The notes under the pieces were generated by a model. It searched no databases, had not been told where the DNA came from, and saw nothing but the letters and a program-made list of their open reading frames with translations. A stretch of DNA of 64,000 nt from WJMT01 sp964599635. GTDB lineage: Bacteria; Acidobacteriota; Aminicenantia; Aminicenantales; Aminicenantaceae. Positions 24,957 through 33,771 of the stretch are shown piece by piece. A program made the position numbers and the translations under genes. Each line of letters opens with the position of its first letter. Position 1 is the stretch's first letter. The stretch spans positions 1 to 64,000 of the forward strand of contig CAZRGM010000007.1 of assembly GCA_964599635.1 (NCBI GenBank), in the 5' to 3' direction.

Positions 24957-27341
24957 CTATATATCCAGGTTCTCTGCTTCAAGCGCGTTTTCATCAATAA
25001 AATTTCTCCGCAATTCCACATCGCTTCCCATAAGAATATTAAACATCTGATCAGCCTTAACGGCATCCTGGATAGAAACTTTAAGCAAGTTTCTATTTTC
25101 AGGATCCATTGTTGTTTTCCAAAGCTGATCCGGCGTCATTTCTCCCAGTCCTTTATATCTTTGAATAGAAATGCCTTTCTTTACTTTTTCTTTTAAATAC
25201 TCAATGAGCCTCACCTCATTCTCAATCTCCACAGTCTCATCTTTATTAATAACTTCAAACGGAGGTTTGATCTCCTCTAACTCTTTATAGACTTCATAAA
25301 GCCTCTGGTACCTAGGAGAAGAAACTAAATCCATCCCTACATTAGCCGTCAATTTCATCCCATTAACCCGATAAGTCACTAAAAGTTCATACAAGCCGTG
25401 TTCCTCATCTCTGGACAGAATCGACTCTATATCCTTTTGAGTTAGTTCATGGTGAATTTCAGCCATTTTCTCTTTTTGTCTTAAATATTCTATTCCGCCA
25501 ACATTATGGTTCAGGAGAGTGGAAATAAGAAAATAAGGATATTCTTTTCTTTCCAAGCCATTCATAACACTCTTTTTTTCGATTATCTTTTTCAAGATAT
25601 TTTTAAGCTCAATCCCTTTATAAACTTTTGTCTTGTTTTTCACTCTTAAACTAAATTCTTTACAAATTCCATCCAAAAGATATTTTTGAAATTTTTTTTC
25701 ATTATCAACATACATAGATGATTTCCCTTTTTTTATCTTATATAAAGGAGGCTGAGCTACATAAAGGTGGCCTAATTCAATCAATTGAGGCATTTGTCTG
25801 TAAAAAAAAGTCATGAGAAGTGTCCGTATATGAGAACCATCCACATCAGCATCTGTCATGATGATGACTTTATGATATCGTAATTTGCTTATGTCAAAGT
25901 CTGATCCCTCAATTCCAGAACCAAGAGCAGAAATAATATATCCTATCTCGTCGTTCTTAATAATTTTGTCAAACCTTGCTTTTTCAACATTTAATATCTT
26001 TCCCTTTAAAGGCAGAACAGCTTGAAAACGTCGATCACGTCCCTGTTTTGCTGAGCCTCCTGCTGAATCTCCCTCCACAAAAAATATTTCAGCTCGAGAT
26101 GGATCCTTTTCCTGACAGTCTGACAATTTTCCAGGGAGAGCACCGGACTCCAGGACTCCCTTGCGGCGTGCTAATTCCCTTGCTTTATGGGCTGCTTCTC
26201 TTGCTCTGGCCGCTTCCATCATTTTGTCTATAATCTTTCTTGTAACGGAAGGGTTTTCCTCAAAATAAATGGAAAGCTGCTCATTGACTATCGACTCAAC
26301 AATTCCTTTGACTTCGCTGTTCCCAAGTTTTGTTTTTGTCTGACCTTCGAACTGCGGTTCCTTCAGCTTCAGGCTGATCACAGCACAGAGACCTTCTCTG
26401 GTATCATCTCCACTGAGATTCTCGCTAAATCCTTTCTTTATTTTATTTTCATTTGCATAATTGTTAATGGTTCTTGTCAGCGCTGATTTAAAACCACTTA
26501 AATGAGTCCCCCCTTCTCTTGTGTTGATGTTGTTGACAAACGAAAATATCGTCTCCGTGTACCCTGTATTGTATTGAAGAGCCATTTCAACAATAATATC
26601 ATCCTTACTGCTCTCAAAATAAATAGGTTTTGGATTGATCACTGTTTTATTCTGGTTTAGATACTGTACGAATTCCTTTATTCCACCCTTATATTGAAAT
26701 TCATGTTCTTCTTCAGTCCTTTCATCCAAAATCGATATATTTAAACCCATATTTAAGTAAGAAAGCTCCCTCAGCCTTCGGCTTAAAATATCAAAATTAA
26801 AATCGATATCCTTAAAGACTTCCTTATCAGGCTTAAATCGAATCTTCGTCCCAGTCCGCTTGGTCTTTCCTATCTTCTGAACTTTCGTGACAGCTTTCCC
26901 TCTTTTGTATTCCTGAGTATAAACTCCCCCGTTTCTTTTGACTTCTACCTCCAGATGTTCAGAAAGAGCATTAACAACCGATACGCCCACACCATGTAAA
27001 CCTCCGGCTACCTGGTATGTTTTGGTATCAAATTTACCCCCTGCATGGAGCATTGTCATGACAACTTCTACGGCAGGCTTTCTTATTTTTTTGTGTGTTT
27101 CAACCGGAATACCACGGCCGTTGTCTTCGACTGTTATGCTGCAATCATCGTGAATGATAACGGAAATTCGATTACAGTAACCTGCTAAGGCTTCGTCGAT
27201 ACTATTGTCTACGACCTCATAAACTAAATGGTGTAGGCCCTCCGGACCTGTGCTGCCAATGTACATGGCAGGACGCCTCCGGACAGCTTCTAAACCTTTT
27301 AATACTTTTATACTTTCGGCACTATAGTCTCTTTTTTTCAT
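24957..27341 (-). CDS. gyrB: DNA gyrase subunit B
   Basis: ATPase subunit of gyrase. 794 residues: GHKL ATPase with VYEVVDNSIDEA, DNGRGIPV and GGLHGVGVSVVNAL; transducer domain; TOPRIM domain with EGDSAGGSAKQGRDR and MTDADVDGSHIRTLL; a C-terminal tail ending QRYKGLGEMTPDQLWKTTMDPE. It is longer than the ~640-residue type because of an insert of about 150 residues in the TOPRIM-tail region, as in the long GyrB of proteobacteria. The upstream gap is shared with the divergent GTPase gene. Confidence 0.96.
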   Translation of the reverse strand: MKKRDYSAESIKVLKGLEAVRRRPAMYIGSTGPEGLHHLVYEVVDNSIDEALAGYCNRISVIIHDDCSITVEDNGRGIPVETHKKIRKPAVEVVMTMLHAGGKFDTKTYQVAGGLHGVGVSVVNALSEHLEVEVKRNGGVYTQEYKRGKAVTKVQKIGKTKRTGTKIRFKPDKEVFKDIDFNFDILSRRLRELSYLNMGLNISILDERTEEEHEFQYKGGIKEFVQYLNQNKTVINPKPIYFESSKDDIIVEMALQYNTGYTETIFSFVNNINTREGGTHLSGFKSALTRTINNYANENKIKKGFSENLSGDDTREGLCAVISLKLKEPQFEGQTKTKLGNSEVKGIVESIVNEQLSIYFEENPSVTRKIIDKMMEAARAREAAHKARELARRKGVLESGALPGKLSDCQEKDPSRAEIFFVEGDSAGGSAKQGRDRRFQAVLPLKGKILNVEKARFDKIIKNDEIGYIISALGSGIEGSDFDISKLRYHKVIIMTDADVDGSHIRTLLMTFFYRQMPQLIELGHLYVAQPPLYKIKKGKSSMYVDNEKKFQKYLLDGICKEFSLRVKNKTKVYKGIELKNILKKIIEKKSVMNGLERKEYPYFLISTLLNHNVGGIEYLRQKEKMAEIHHELTQKDIESILSRDEEHGLYELLVTYRVNGMKLTANVGMDLVSSPRYQRLYEVYKELEEIKPPFEVINKDETVEIENEVRLIEYLKEKVKKGISIQRYKGLGEMTPDQLWKTTMDPENRNLLKVSIQDAVKADQMFNILMGSDVELRRNFIDENALEAENLDI

Positions 27342-27515
27342 TTGCTTGCTTTCAAAGAAAATTCAAGGGTTATGGAGGAAGGAATTTCACATAACCTAAC
27401 AGGCATATTACTCATATAAATTTTATATTATTTGAGGCTTTTTTTCAATAAAAAACTTGGAATAAAATAAGGATTTTTTTTAATAAAAATTGTTTGTCTA
27501 TCAGAGGTAGTAACA

Positions 27516-27544
27516 TTGAAAAACTAAAAAAAATCGGTTATAAT
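27516..27544 (+). promoter_or_regulatory. Consensus sigma70 promoter, leaderless configuration
   Basis: TTGAAA (27516-27521), exactly 17 bp, TATAAT (27539-27544). The ATG at 27554 begins ten bases after the -10 box, so a normal start of transcription falls within two or three bases of the ATG, giving a leaderless or nearly leaderless mRNA. No Shine-Dalgarno is present upstream of this ATG. Confidence 0.7.
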
Positions 27545-27553
27545 GACGACAAA

Positions 27554-28543
27554 ATGCCGGCCAACTTACCACCCCAATATTTTGAAGTTGAAAAGAAGTT
27601 AAAAACGACCAATAATCCCATGGAAAAGATTAAAATAATGGAAGAGCTTCTTTCTATAATTCCAAAGCATAAAGGGACTGAAAAACTCCAAGCTCTTTAC
27701 AAAAGAAAAATCTCTAAACTCAAATCCTTATCTCAGAAGAAAACCTCCACGGCAAAGCATGACCTTTCCTATCATATAGACAAATCTGGGGCTGGCCAGG
27801 TTATCCTCATAGGGCCTCCAAACTCAGGGAAATCAAGACTCATAAAAAGTCTTACCAACGCAGAACCAGAAGTCGCCGACTATCCTTTTACCACACATAA
27901 ACCCTACCCTGCCATGATGAAATATGAAAATATTCAAATTCAGCTTTTGGATACTCCTCCCATCACGAGAGATTACATGGAAACTTGGCATGCCGAACTC
28001 ATAAAAAAAGCCGATACAGTTCTTTTAGTTATCGACATCACAAGCCCGGACCCTGCTGAAGATATTTTAACAATCCAGGAGATTTTAGTTAAAAAAAACA
28101 TAACTCTTGTTCCTGATGATATTAAAAATCATCCTCCAAGAGAACAATTTATCAAAAAATGTATCATTGTACTCAACAAAGACGAAAACAATCTTTCCTC
28201 AGATGTTGAAAAACTCATCAAGGAAACCATAGATCCGGAATTCAATCCTGCTTTCTGTTCAGCACTACAGAGCAAAAATTTAGACAATCTTAAAAAAAGA
28301 ATATTTGAAAGCCTGAATGTCCTGAGAGTGTACAGCAAGATGCCTGGTAAAAAACCTTCTTATGATGACCCGTTTATATTTGAATACGGAAGTTCTGTGA
28401 TGGATATGGCTAAGGCTGTTCATAAAGATTTTGCCAAAAATTTCAAATATGCAAGAATTTGGGGAAAGAAAAAGTATAAAGGACAAAAAGTAAACAAAAA
28501 TTATAAATTAGAAGAGGGAGATGTCATTGAACTCCATATGTGA
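27554..28543 (+). CDS. DRG/Obg-like GTPase with TGS domain
   Basis: 329 residues from the ATG at 27554. A basic helical N-terminus (about 75 residues) precedes a G domain: G1 LIGPPNSGKS, the switch region YPFTTHKPYPAMM, G3 LLDTPP, G4-like VLNKDEN. The C-terminal TGS domain reads FEYGSSVMDMAKAVHKDFAKNFKYARIWGK. This layout is that of DRG-like GTPases, thought to act on ribosomes; the exact role in bacteria is unknown. A longer frame from 27494 includes the promoter at 27516-27544, so I prefer the internal ATG. Confidence 0.8.
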   Translation: MPANLPPQYFEVEKKLKTTNNPMEKIKIMEELLSIIPKHKGTEKLQALYKRKISKLKSLSQKKTSTAKHDLSYHIDKSGAGQVILIGPPNSGKSRLIKSLTNAEPEVADYPFTTHKPYPAMMKYENIQIQLLDTPPITRDYMETWHAELIKKADTVLLVIDITSPDPAEDILTIQEILVKKNITLVPDDIKNHPPREQFIKKCIIVLNKDENNLSSDVEKLIKETIDPEFNPAFCSALQSKNLDNLKKRIFESLNVLRVYSKMPGKKPSYDDPFIFEYGSSVMDMAKAVHKDFAKNFKYARIWGKKKYKGQKVNKNYKLEEGDVIELHM

Positions 28544-28788
28544 AAAATTTATTTAAATGACGAATGAAGGACATCAGCCCCTCTTTTCTGACAACTCCAT
28601 CTCACCATCTTTTCAGTCAATTTTTAAAATAAAGTTGATCTCTCTTATTGTCAAGAAATAGAGAGTAAATGTCATAATTTGTCGTATTATTACATATTAT
28701 TTCATTATTTTTCATAACCTGATAAAAGCCCACGTTCCCTTTACTCAAAATCTTTTTGCCGATATAATTAACTCCAATCCTAATAAAA
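28544..28788. other. AT-rich gap after the GTPase gene
   Basis: 245 bp up to the next inverted-repeat element. A minus-strand frame at 28617-28802 starts inside the element and has no ribosome-binding site, so I do not call it. Nothing else is seen. Confidence 0.5.
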
Positions 28789-28995
28789 CCTGACTTATTC
28801 ACGAGCCAATGTTGTATTCAGTTTTAGCTGAAGAGACTTTAAAAATTTGGAGAATGGTGAAAGAAAAAAATGGCGATAAAAATTAAAAACAGCAACAAGA
28901 AAATAGCGACATCTGTCTTTTTTGAAATAACCTTGCATATCGCTTAAAATAAAATGATAATGAAGATATCGCTATTTTTTTATGAAGTGTTCAGG
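28789..28995. repeat. CCTGAA-family element with 4-bp flanking duplication (207 bp)
   Basis: Left end CCTGACTTATTCACGAG, right end TATGAAGTGTTCAGG, flanked on both sides by AAAA (28785-28788 and 28996-28999). The interior from about 28871 to the right end matches the element at 62970 read in the opposite direction (shared GATATGCAAGGTTATTTC on that strand), defining a subfamily. It lies 21 bp before tRNA-Pro. Confidence 0.8.
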
Positions 28996-29016
28996 AAAAA
29001 TTGGCCGATAAGAATT

Positions 29017-29090
29017 CGGGACGTAGCGCAGTCTGGTAGCGCACAGCGTTCGGGACGCTGGGGCCGTGGGTTCGAATCCCACCGTCCCGA
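29017..29090 (+). tRNA. tRNA-Pro (CGG)
   Basis: 74 nt. Acceptor CGGGACG pairs with CGTCCCG; the anticodon loop TTCGGGA gives CGG; D arm GCGCAGTCTGGTAGCGC; T arm GTGGGTTCGAATCCCAC; discriminator A. Stands alone, with an inverted-repeat element immediately upstream. Confidence 0.96.
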
Positions 29091-29132
29091 TAACTTATAT
29101 AAGGAACCTTTTCCCAAACAATCTAGACTTTT

Positions 29133-30275
29133 TTATTGAAGAACTTCTTTGACCGCTTGAACACCGGATCCATGCCTTAATTTATATCCAATCTCTGAGA
29201 GTGTCTTCTCAACAGCATCCATGGCAAATTCAACCTGAGAATAAGAAATATTTCCCATATGTCCCATTCTAAAAACTTTACCTTTTAACTCGCCCAATCC
29301 CCCAGCTACAATGACCCTTTTCTCTGCAAGTTTCATCCGAAAAGCACCGTCTTCAACTCCATCCGGATAGACAGGAACCGAAAGAGTGTCCGCCAAAAAA
29401 TCATCTGCCGTAAAAAAAGAAAATCCAATATTTTTCAACCCTGCCCTTATCGCCTGGGCTATTTTTTTATGGCGTTTAAATCGTCTTTCCATCCCTTCTT
29501 CAAGCATAACCCTTGTCCCCTCATAAAAAGCTCTGATCTCATTGACACAAGGAGTTGAAAAATATTGAGACGGATCCTTCATAACGGGAAGCCAGTTTAG
29601 AATATCTCCATAATAAGCCTGAATGGATGGGAGAGCTTTTCTTTTATTCAAAGCCTTCTCAGAAAAAACAAGGATTGCTAATCCAGGAGGGACACCAAAA
29701 CATTTCTGAGCCGCAGTCAAGATCACATCCACTCCCCAATCCGTCATTCTTTCCTCTATGCCTCCAGTCGCACAAACTCCATCTAACGCAAATAAAGAAT
29801 CCTTTTCTCTAAGCATCTGAGCATAGCCCTCTATCGGGGCACAGGCCCCAGTCGCTGTGTCAACATGAGTGGAAACAACCAGAGAATAGTCTTTTTTAGC
29901 GAGCTGTTCCTTTAGCGCCTCCGGTGGCACAGCCTTCCCCCAGGGACTCTGCATAATATCGCATTCCAAACCAAATGTTTCAGCTATGTCCTTCATCCGC
30001 TGCCCAAAATATCCCTGGGATACAACCAGCAATCTTTCTCCTTTTTTCAATAGATTCACCAAGGTCATTTCCATAGAAAGAGTTCCGGCTCCTGGTACAA
30101 TAAAAGATTCACCTGATTGACAAAAAACGATTTTTTTTAAATTTGCAAGGGCTTCTCTAAACTCTTTAACAAATACAGGACTCACATGGGATAGAGTCGG
30201 GAGAGAAAGACTATTGAGGATACGGGGATGAACAGGGGTCGGACCTGGAATCAATAATAATTTTTCCTCTTCCAT
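29133..30275 (-). CDS. Class V aminotransferase, serine/alanine-glyoxylate type
   Basis: PLP enzyme of the alanine-glyoxylate / serine-pyruvate aminotransferase family, 380 residues. It opens LLIPGPTPVHPRILNSL, the family's typical start. The PLP lysine is in ILTAAQKCFGVPPGLAIL, and the cofactor-holding aspartate in DGVCATGG. Substrate could be serine, alanine or glyoxylate; sequence alone does not decide. I chose the ATG at 30275 because AAAGGAGATGAG lies directly before it; the longer GTG opening (30290) lacks a ribosome-binding site. Monocistronic, convergent with tRNA-Pro. Confidence 0.88.
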   Translation of the reverse strand: MEEEKLLLIPGPTPVHPRILNSLSLPTLSHVSPVFVKEFREALANLKKIVFCQSGESFIVPGAGTLSMEMTLVNLLKKGERLLVVSQGYFGQRMKDIAETFGLECDIMQSPWGKAVPPEALKEQLAKKDYSLVVSTHVDTATGACAPIEGYAQMLREKDSLFALDGVCATGGIEERMTDWGVDVILTAAQKCFGVPPGLAILVFSEKALNKRKALPSIQAYYGDILNWLPVMKDPSQYFSTPCVNEIRAFYEGTRVMLEEGMERRFKRHKKIAQAIRAGLKNIGFSFFTADDFLADTLSVPVYPDGVEDGAFRMKLAEKRVIVAGGLGELKGKVFRMGHMGNISYSQVEFAMDAVEKTLSEIGYKLRHGSGVQAVKEVLQ

Positions 30276-30317
30276 CTCATCTCCTTTCACCTATTTTTAA
30301 AATTTGTCATTGACTAT

Positions 30318-30376
30318 CCTGGATTATTCACGAGTTTATATTATAGGTTTCACTATTTTTTCATGAAGTGTTCAGG
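30318..30376. repeat. CCTGAA-family element with 4-bp duplication CTAT (59 bp)
   Basis: CCTGGATTATTCACGAG at the left and TCATGAAGTGTTCAGG at the right, with CTAT at 30314-30317 and again at 30377-30380. The stop codon (TAG) of the sulfatase-like gene lies in the right CTAT copy. It is the cleanest short member: essentially two ends around a 25-bp centre. Confidence 0.85.
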
Positions 30377-32002
30377 CTATTTAATATAACCAAGCGTTTT
30401 CAACATTTCTTCGGTATCTTTATCGATCTGAATTTCTATCTTATCTTTTATAATCTGACGCACTCTTTCCTCTAGAATCCTTTCCATGTTGACGATTTTG
30501 TCGAGTTTTCTTCTTTCCTCATATATATTATTTCTCTCCCATGGATCATTTGCCAAGTCATACAGTTCATATTTTCCAGAGTCGGGAGTATAAATCAGAT
30601 GCAGAGGATAATTGAGCACAGCAAACTTATCTCTTATCGCCTGAGGTTTGTATGTCTCTTGAAAAATAAAGGAACCTTGTTTTTTATTCAAGTCATTTAT
30701 CCCTTTTCCCTCAAAATGGGTAAATCTATTAAAACCCAATTTATCCATAATAGTGGGTGCAATATCTAAAAGAGACACGGGCTCTTTAATCCGAATCCCT
30801 CTTTTATCCGAAGAAGGATCATAAACAATCAGAGGAACCTTCATATAAACATCATAAAGAAAAAATATATGCCCAAAATGAGGTTCCCTATCATAGTTCA
30901 TATAATCCCCAAGACTCTCACCATGATCCCCCACAATCATTATATGTGTATTTTCCATAAGTCCAAGATGTCTGAGTTTTTCTAAAAACTCCCCAAATTG
31001 TCTGTCCATATATTCCACATCTTTCTTATAATTTTCTCTCATCATTTCAAAGGGGAGAAGTATATTCCCATTCAGAGAAAACATAAGCTTTCTGGGTTCA
31101 GAATGATTGATAATATCGACAAATGCCTCTGGATTTAAAAAAATAGCCTTATCTTCTTTTCTAAATATCCACCCATCCCTGAATTCAACCTCAACTCCTT
31201 GCTCATCTTCTAATTCTTCCAGTGACAGTTTCTCAAATTTGGCCCTTAAAACAGAAGAGGGAGGTATGAAATTGTTGACGAGTTCAAATTTTAATTTATT
31301 TAGTCCTCGTTTTAAATCAAGTTCAACTTTATTTGTTCTCTTGTCCAAATTATATTTTCCAAGAAGATGCCCGTTTAGATAAATTTCTAAATCTGGAGGA
31401 GAATCCGGAGGATAATAGGGTTCATGAGGATCAGAGTAATGCACCCACAGAAAAAATTTTCTGTTCTTGTTTTCTTCCAGCCACGGGAAAACTTTCTGAT
31501 TAACATCCTCAGCAGTCAAATACCAATCCCCTTCTGGAAATTCATCATCATAGAGACCAAAACCTTCATCCAATCCATACTCTGCCTTGAGAGTGCCCAA
31601 TGAAATAAAGGCAGCCGTGGAATACCCCTTTTTCCTGAATACATTCACAAAAGAAGGTCTGTTTCTCTTCTCTCTGATGGTATGTCCGTTGTTATATGAT
31701 CTTAATTGATGAGGATGCTGGGAGAAAAAAATAGAAGCATGCGAAGGCAGAGTGATCGGAGTGAGAGTATAACAATTTTCATACAATAGGCCTTCGTGCG
31801 CTAAAAAATCTAAATTGGGTGTCTGCGCATTATCCGGATTATAACAGCTCAAATGATCGGCTCTTTGAGTGTCTAAAGTGAAAAGTATATAATTCTCCTG
31901 TCTATTTTTTCTTTGACAGCCTGTTAGAAACACAAAAAGCAAAAAGAGCAAAAAGATGATCCTGAAATGAACAATTTTATTCACCTTGATTTTTCGCACC
32001 AT
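30377..32002 (-). CDS. Sulfatase-fold lipoprotein without the formylglycine cysteine
   Basis: 541 residues of the alkaline phosphatase/sulfatase superfamily, exported and lipid-anchored: membrane run IIFLLFLLFVFLTGC with lipobox Cys29. Metal-binding LFTLDTQRADHLSCY starts the fold and GDHGESLGDY is the late metal site. The catalytic position reads TLPSH (Thr84) where type I sulfatases have C/S-x-P-S-R that becomes formylglycine, so classical sulfatase chemistry is doubtful; a threonine-based phosphohydrolase or phosphotransferase is an alternative. About 130 residues of an inserted beta domain lie in the middle. Its last codon abuts a repeat element. Confidence 0.8.
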   Translation of the reverse strand: MVRKIKVNKIVHFRIIFLLFLLFVFLTGCQRKNRQENYILFTLDTQRADHLSCYNPDNAQTPNLDFLAHEGLLYENCYTLTPITLPSHASIFFSQHPHQLRSYNNGHTIREKRNRPSFVNVFRKKGYSTAAFISLGTLKAEYGLDEGFGLYDDEFPEGDWYLTAEDVNQKVFPWLEENKNRKFFLWVHYSDPHEPYYPPDSPPDLEIYLNGHLLGKYNLDKRTNKVELDLKRGLNKLKFELVNNFIPPSSVLRAKFEKLSLEELEDEQGVEVEFRDGWIFRKEDKAIFLNPEAFVDIINHSEPRKLMFSLNGNILLPFEMMRENYKKDVEYMDRQFGEFLEKLRHLGLMENTHIMIVGDHGESLGDYMNYDREPHFGHIFFLYDVYMKVPLIVYDPSSDKRGIRIKEPVSLLDIAPTIMDKLGFNRFTHFEGKGINDLNKKQGSFIFQETYKPQAIRDKFAVLNYPLHLIYTPDSGKYELYDLANDPWERNNIYEERRKLDKIVNMERILEERVRQIIKDKIEIQIDKDTEEMLKTLGYIK

Positions 32003-32019
32003 AATAAACCTTTATTTAA

Positions 32020-32124
32020 CCTGAACTATGTTAAGATTGAAAAATACCATCCTAACAGAAGATCACCGATTTTAGTTTTTTGACTAAAGACTCTCATCTA
32101 AACACTTATTATGGATGAATTCAG
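32020..32124. repeat. Possible degenerate CCTGAA-family element
   Basis: Left end CCTGAACTATG matches the family; a weak right end ATGGATGAATTCAG ends at 32124. The interior is AT-rich without similarity to other copies. TTAA flanks the left end. It fills the gap between the HAD gene and the sulfatase-like gene. Confidence 0.35.
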
Positions 32125-32151
32125 TGAATTGTCAAATCAGAATATAAATGT

Positions 32152-32745
32152 CTAGGGTATCACTTGAGTCATTCTGGACCTGAGTTCTTTGACTGAAGGA
32201 TAAACTTCGACACCTTTTTCTTTAAATGCTTTGATATCTTTATTAATAATAAATATTTTTTCAATTCCTGCCTTTCTGGCAGCTGTGATATCAAATTGGG
32301 AATCACCTATCACACAACATTTTTTATGTGAGATAGAAAAGTGATCAAATACCTTAAAAAAAGGATCCGCAGAGGGCTTCCACAAACCGCTCTCACGAGT
32401 CATCACTAAATCAAACTCGAGGTTAAACTTTTTCAATAAATAGGCAACATTTTCTTTTGAATTGTTTGTAACAAGAGCTGTAAGTATCTCATTTTTTTTA
32501 ATAAACTGAATAAAATTAACAATTCCGTTCTTAAGAACAGCTTTTTGGGTGGCGTATTTTTCATGTTTTTTCAGTATGTTCCACTTTTTTGACCTTTCTG
32601 GCTCATTGAGTTCTTCGAGATAATTAAGGATGGGCTTCCCTTGTGTGTCCAGCTCTCTTTTGATTTGGGGCCAATCATAAGGAACATCCACGACGGTTCC
32701 GTCCATATCAAAAATAATACATTCAATTCTTGATTCTTCTCTCAT
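32152..32745 (-). CDS. HAD-superfamily hydrolase (phosphoglycolate phosphatase-like)
   Basis: 197 residues with all four HAD motifs: I, IIFDMDGTVVD (nucleophile Asp); II, ALVTNNS; III, the lysine in SGLWKPSADPF; IV, CVIGDSQFDITAA. The small helical cap places it in subfamily IA, near the phosphoglycolate phosphatases. The substrate cannot be inferred. It is not closely linked to a pathway gene: the sulfatase-like gene is 150 bp away downstream of its start side. Confidence 0.85.
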   Translation of the reverse strand: MREESRIECIIFDMDGTVVDVPYDWPQIKRELDTQGKPILNYLEELNEPERSKKWNILKKHEKYATQKAVLKNGIVNFIQFIKKNEILTALVTNNSKENVAYLLKKFNLEFDLVMTRESGLWKPSADPFFKVFDHFSISHKKCCVIGDSQFDITAARKAGIEKIFIINKDIKAFKEKGVEVYPSVKELRSRMTQVIP

Positions 32746-32810
32746 TTCACATTCATTACATCCTTTTTCCCAATTATAAAATATTTCAAAAAAAAAGAAG
32801 AGAAATGTTT

Positions 32811-32839
32811 TTGAGTTTTTAAAAACTTTCTGATATAAT
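32811..32839 (+). promoter_or_regulatory. Sigma70 promoter of the small membrane protein gene
   Basis: TTGAGT (32811-32816), 17-bp spacer, TATAAT (32834-32839); 39 bp before the ATG, with AAGGGAGG as ribosome-binding site. Confidence 0.7.
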
Positions 32840-32878
32840 CAACCAGAAAAATTTAGATATAAAAAGGGAGGCTTACTC

Positions 32879-33115
32879 ATGGGTAAGTTTTTTGCAATTC
32901 TTCTAGGACTCATTGCCATGGCAGGAGGTGTTGTCCTTGTCATTTTAGTATGGCCACAAGAATTTCTAAACCTCTTATTCGGCTGCATTCCTCCGATTTT
33001 ATTCTTTGGAGGACTCATCGCTTTAGTCGCAGGAATAAGCAGTATTAAAGACGCAGCCAGAACAAAAAAACTTGAAGAAGAAGTGGAGGAGGAAGAAAAA
33101 CCAGAAGAGAAATAA
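32879..33115 (+). CDS. Small two-helix membrane protein
   Basis: 78 residues with two hydrophobic helices (FAILLGLIAMAGGVVLVILVW, residues ~4-24; PPILFFGGLIALVAGI, residues ~38-53) and a strongly acidic tail (LEEEVEEEEKPEEK). It has a consensus promoter and a strong ribosome-binding site, so it is well expressed. I recognise no named family; similar small proteins are common in this kind of genome and are unassigned. Confidence 0.75.
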   Translation: MGKFFAILLGLIAMAGGVVLVILVWPQEFLNLLFGCIPPILFFGGLIALVAGISSIKDAARTKKLEEEVEEEEKPEEK

Positions 33116-33172
33116 GCCTTTAACTTAGTATTGAGATCTTACTATTTTAAATGAGATTTTTTGCTTTCTCAT

Positions 33173-33562
33173 TTAATTTGTAGGGAATTCCTTTCCAATC
33201 TCTTTATTCACAATATATTTTAATTCCTCTCTTAACTCTTCCATTTTTTTGAGTTTTCCCTCTATTTTATCAAACAAATCCTGTTGGGCTTTAATCCCCT
33301 GATTAATCAAAAAAGCAGCGCTTTCTGACCTGGTCTTAAAAAGACCTGAATCAACTAATCTGTTTATTTTTTTGTTCGAATCATCATTAACCCTGATAGT
33401 AAGAACTGTATTTCTGGAAGAAAGAGCCTTATCAATCGCTTTTTTTATGGATTCAGCCGTTCTATTAGCGAACTTTTCAACATGGTCCCCAAAATCTTCA
33501 AAAGTCCCTCTTTTTTTCTTCTTCTCATCCTTTTTATTTTCTTTGTTTTCTTTTTCTGTCAT
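33173..33562 (-). CDS. Ribbon-helix-helix-like protein with coiled-coil tail
   Basis: 129 residues from the ATG at 33562 (ribosome-binding site GGAGAG; the longer opening at 33598 has none). A lysine-rich N-terminus is followed by VLTIRVNDDSNKKINRLVDSG and SESAAFLINQGI, a strand-helix-helix pattern as in ribbon-helix-helix DNA-binding proteins, then a coiled coil (KIEGKLKKMEELREEL). It may be a regulator or nucleoid-associated protein; no partner toxin lies next to it. Confidence 0.6.
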   Translation of the reverse strand: MTEKENKENKKDEKKKKRGTFEDFGDHVEKFANRTAESIKKAIDKALSSRNTVLTIRVNDDSNKKINRLVDSGLFKTRSESAAFLINQGIKAQQDLFDKIEGKLKKMEELREELKYIVNKEIGKEFPTN

Positions 33563-33634
33563 GATCTCTCCTTTATGTATTTTAATTACATAATACATTT
33601 TTCAGAATTACATGTCAATGGGTAACCTAACCAA

Positions 33635-33657
33635 CCTGAATTTTTCAGGAGTCGAGG
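33635..33657. repeat. CCTGAA palindrome, possible degenerate element end
   Basis: CCTGAATTTTTCAGG followed by AGTCGAGG, resembling both the 15-bp palindrome at 13520 and the CCTGAATTATTCACGAG terminus. A partner end is not clear (33750-33764 is weakly similar). Confidence 0.4.
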
Positions 33658-33771
33658 TCAAGCTCATAAGAATGAGAAACAACCGTATTTAGGGAGAGAG
33701 AATATAAGACAATGTAAATTACTTGGATTATAGAGATGGGATAAATATATGAAGGATTTTAAACGCGCCTC

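Noticed and set aside
28617..28802. 61-codon minus-strand frame after the GTPase gene
   Set aside because: It starts inside a repeat element, has no ribosome-binding site and no protein-like composition.
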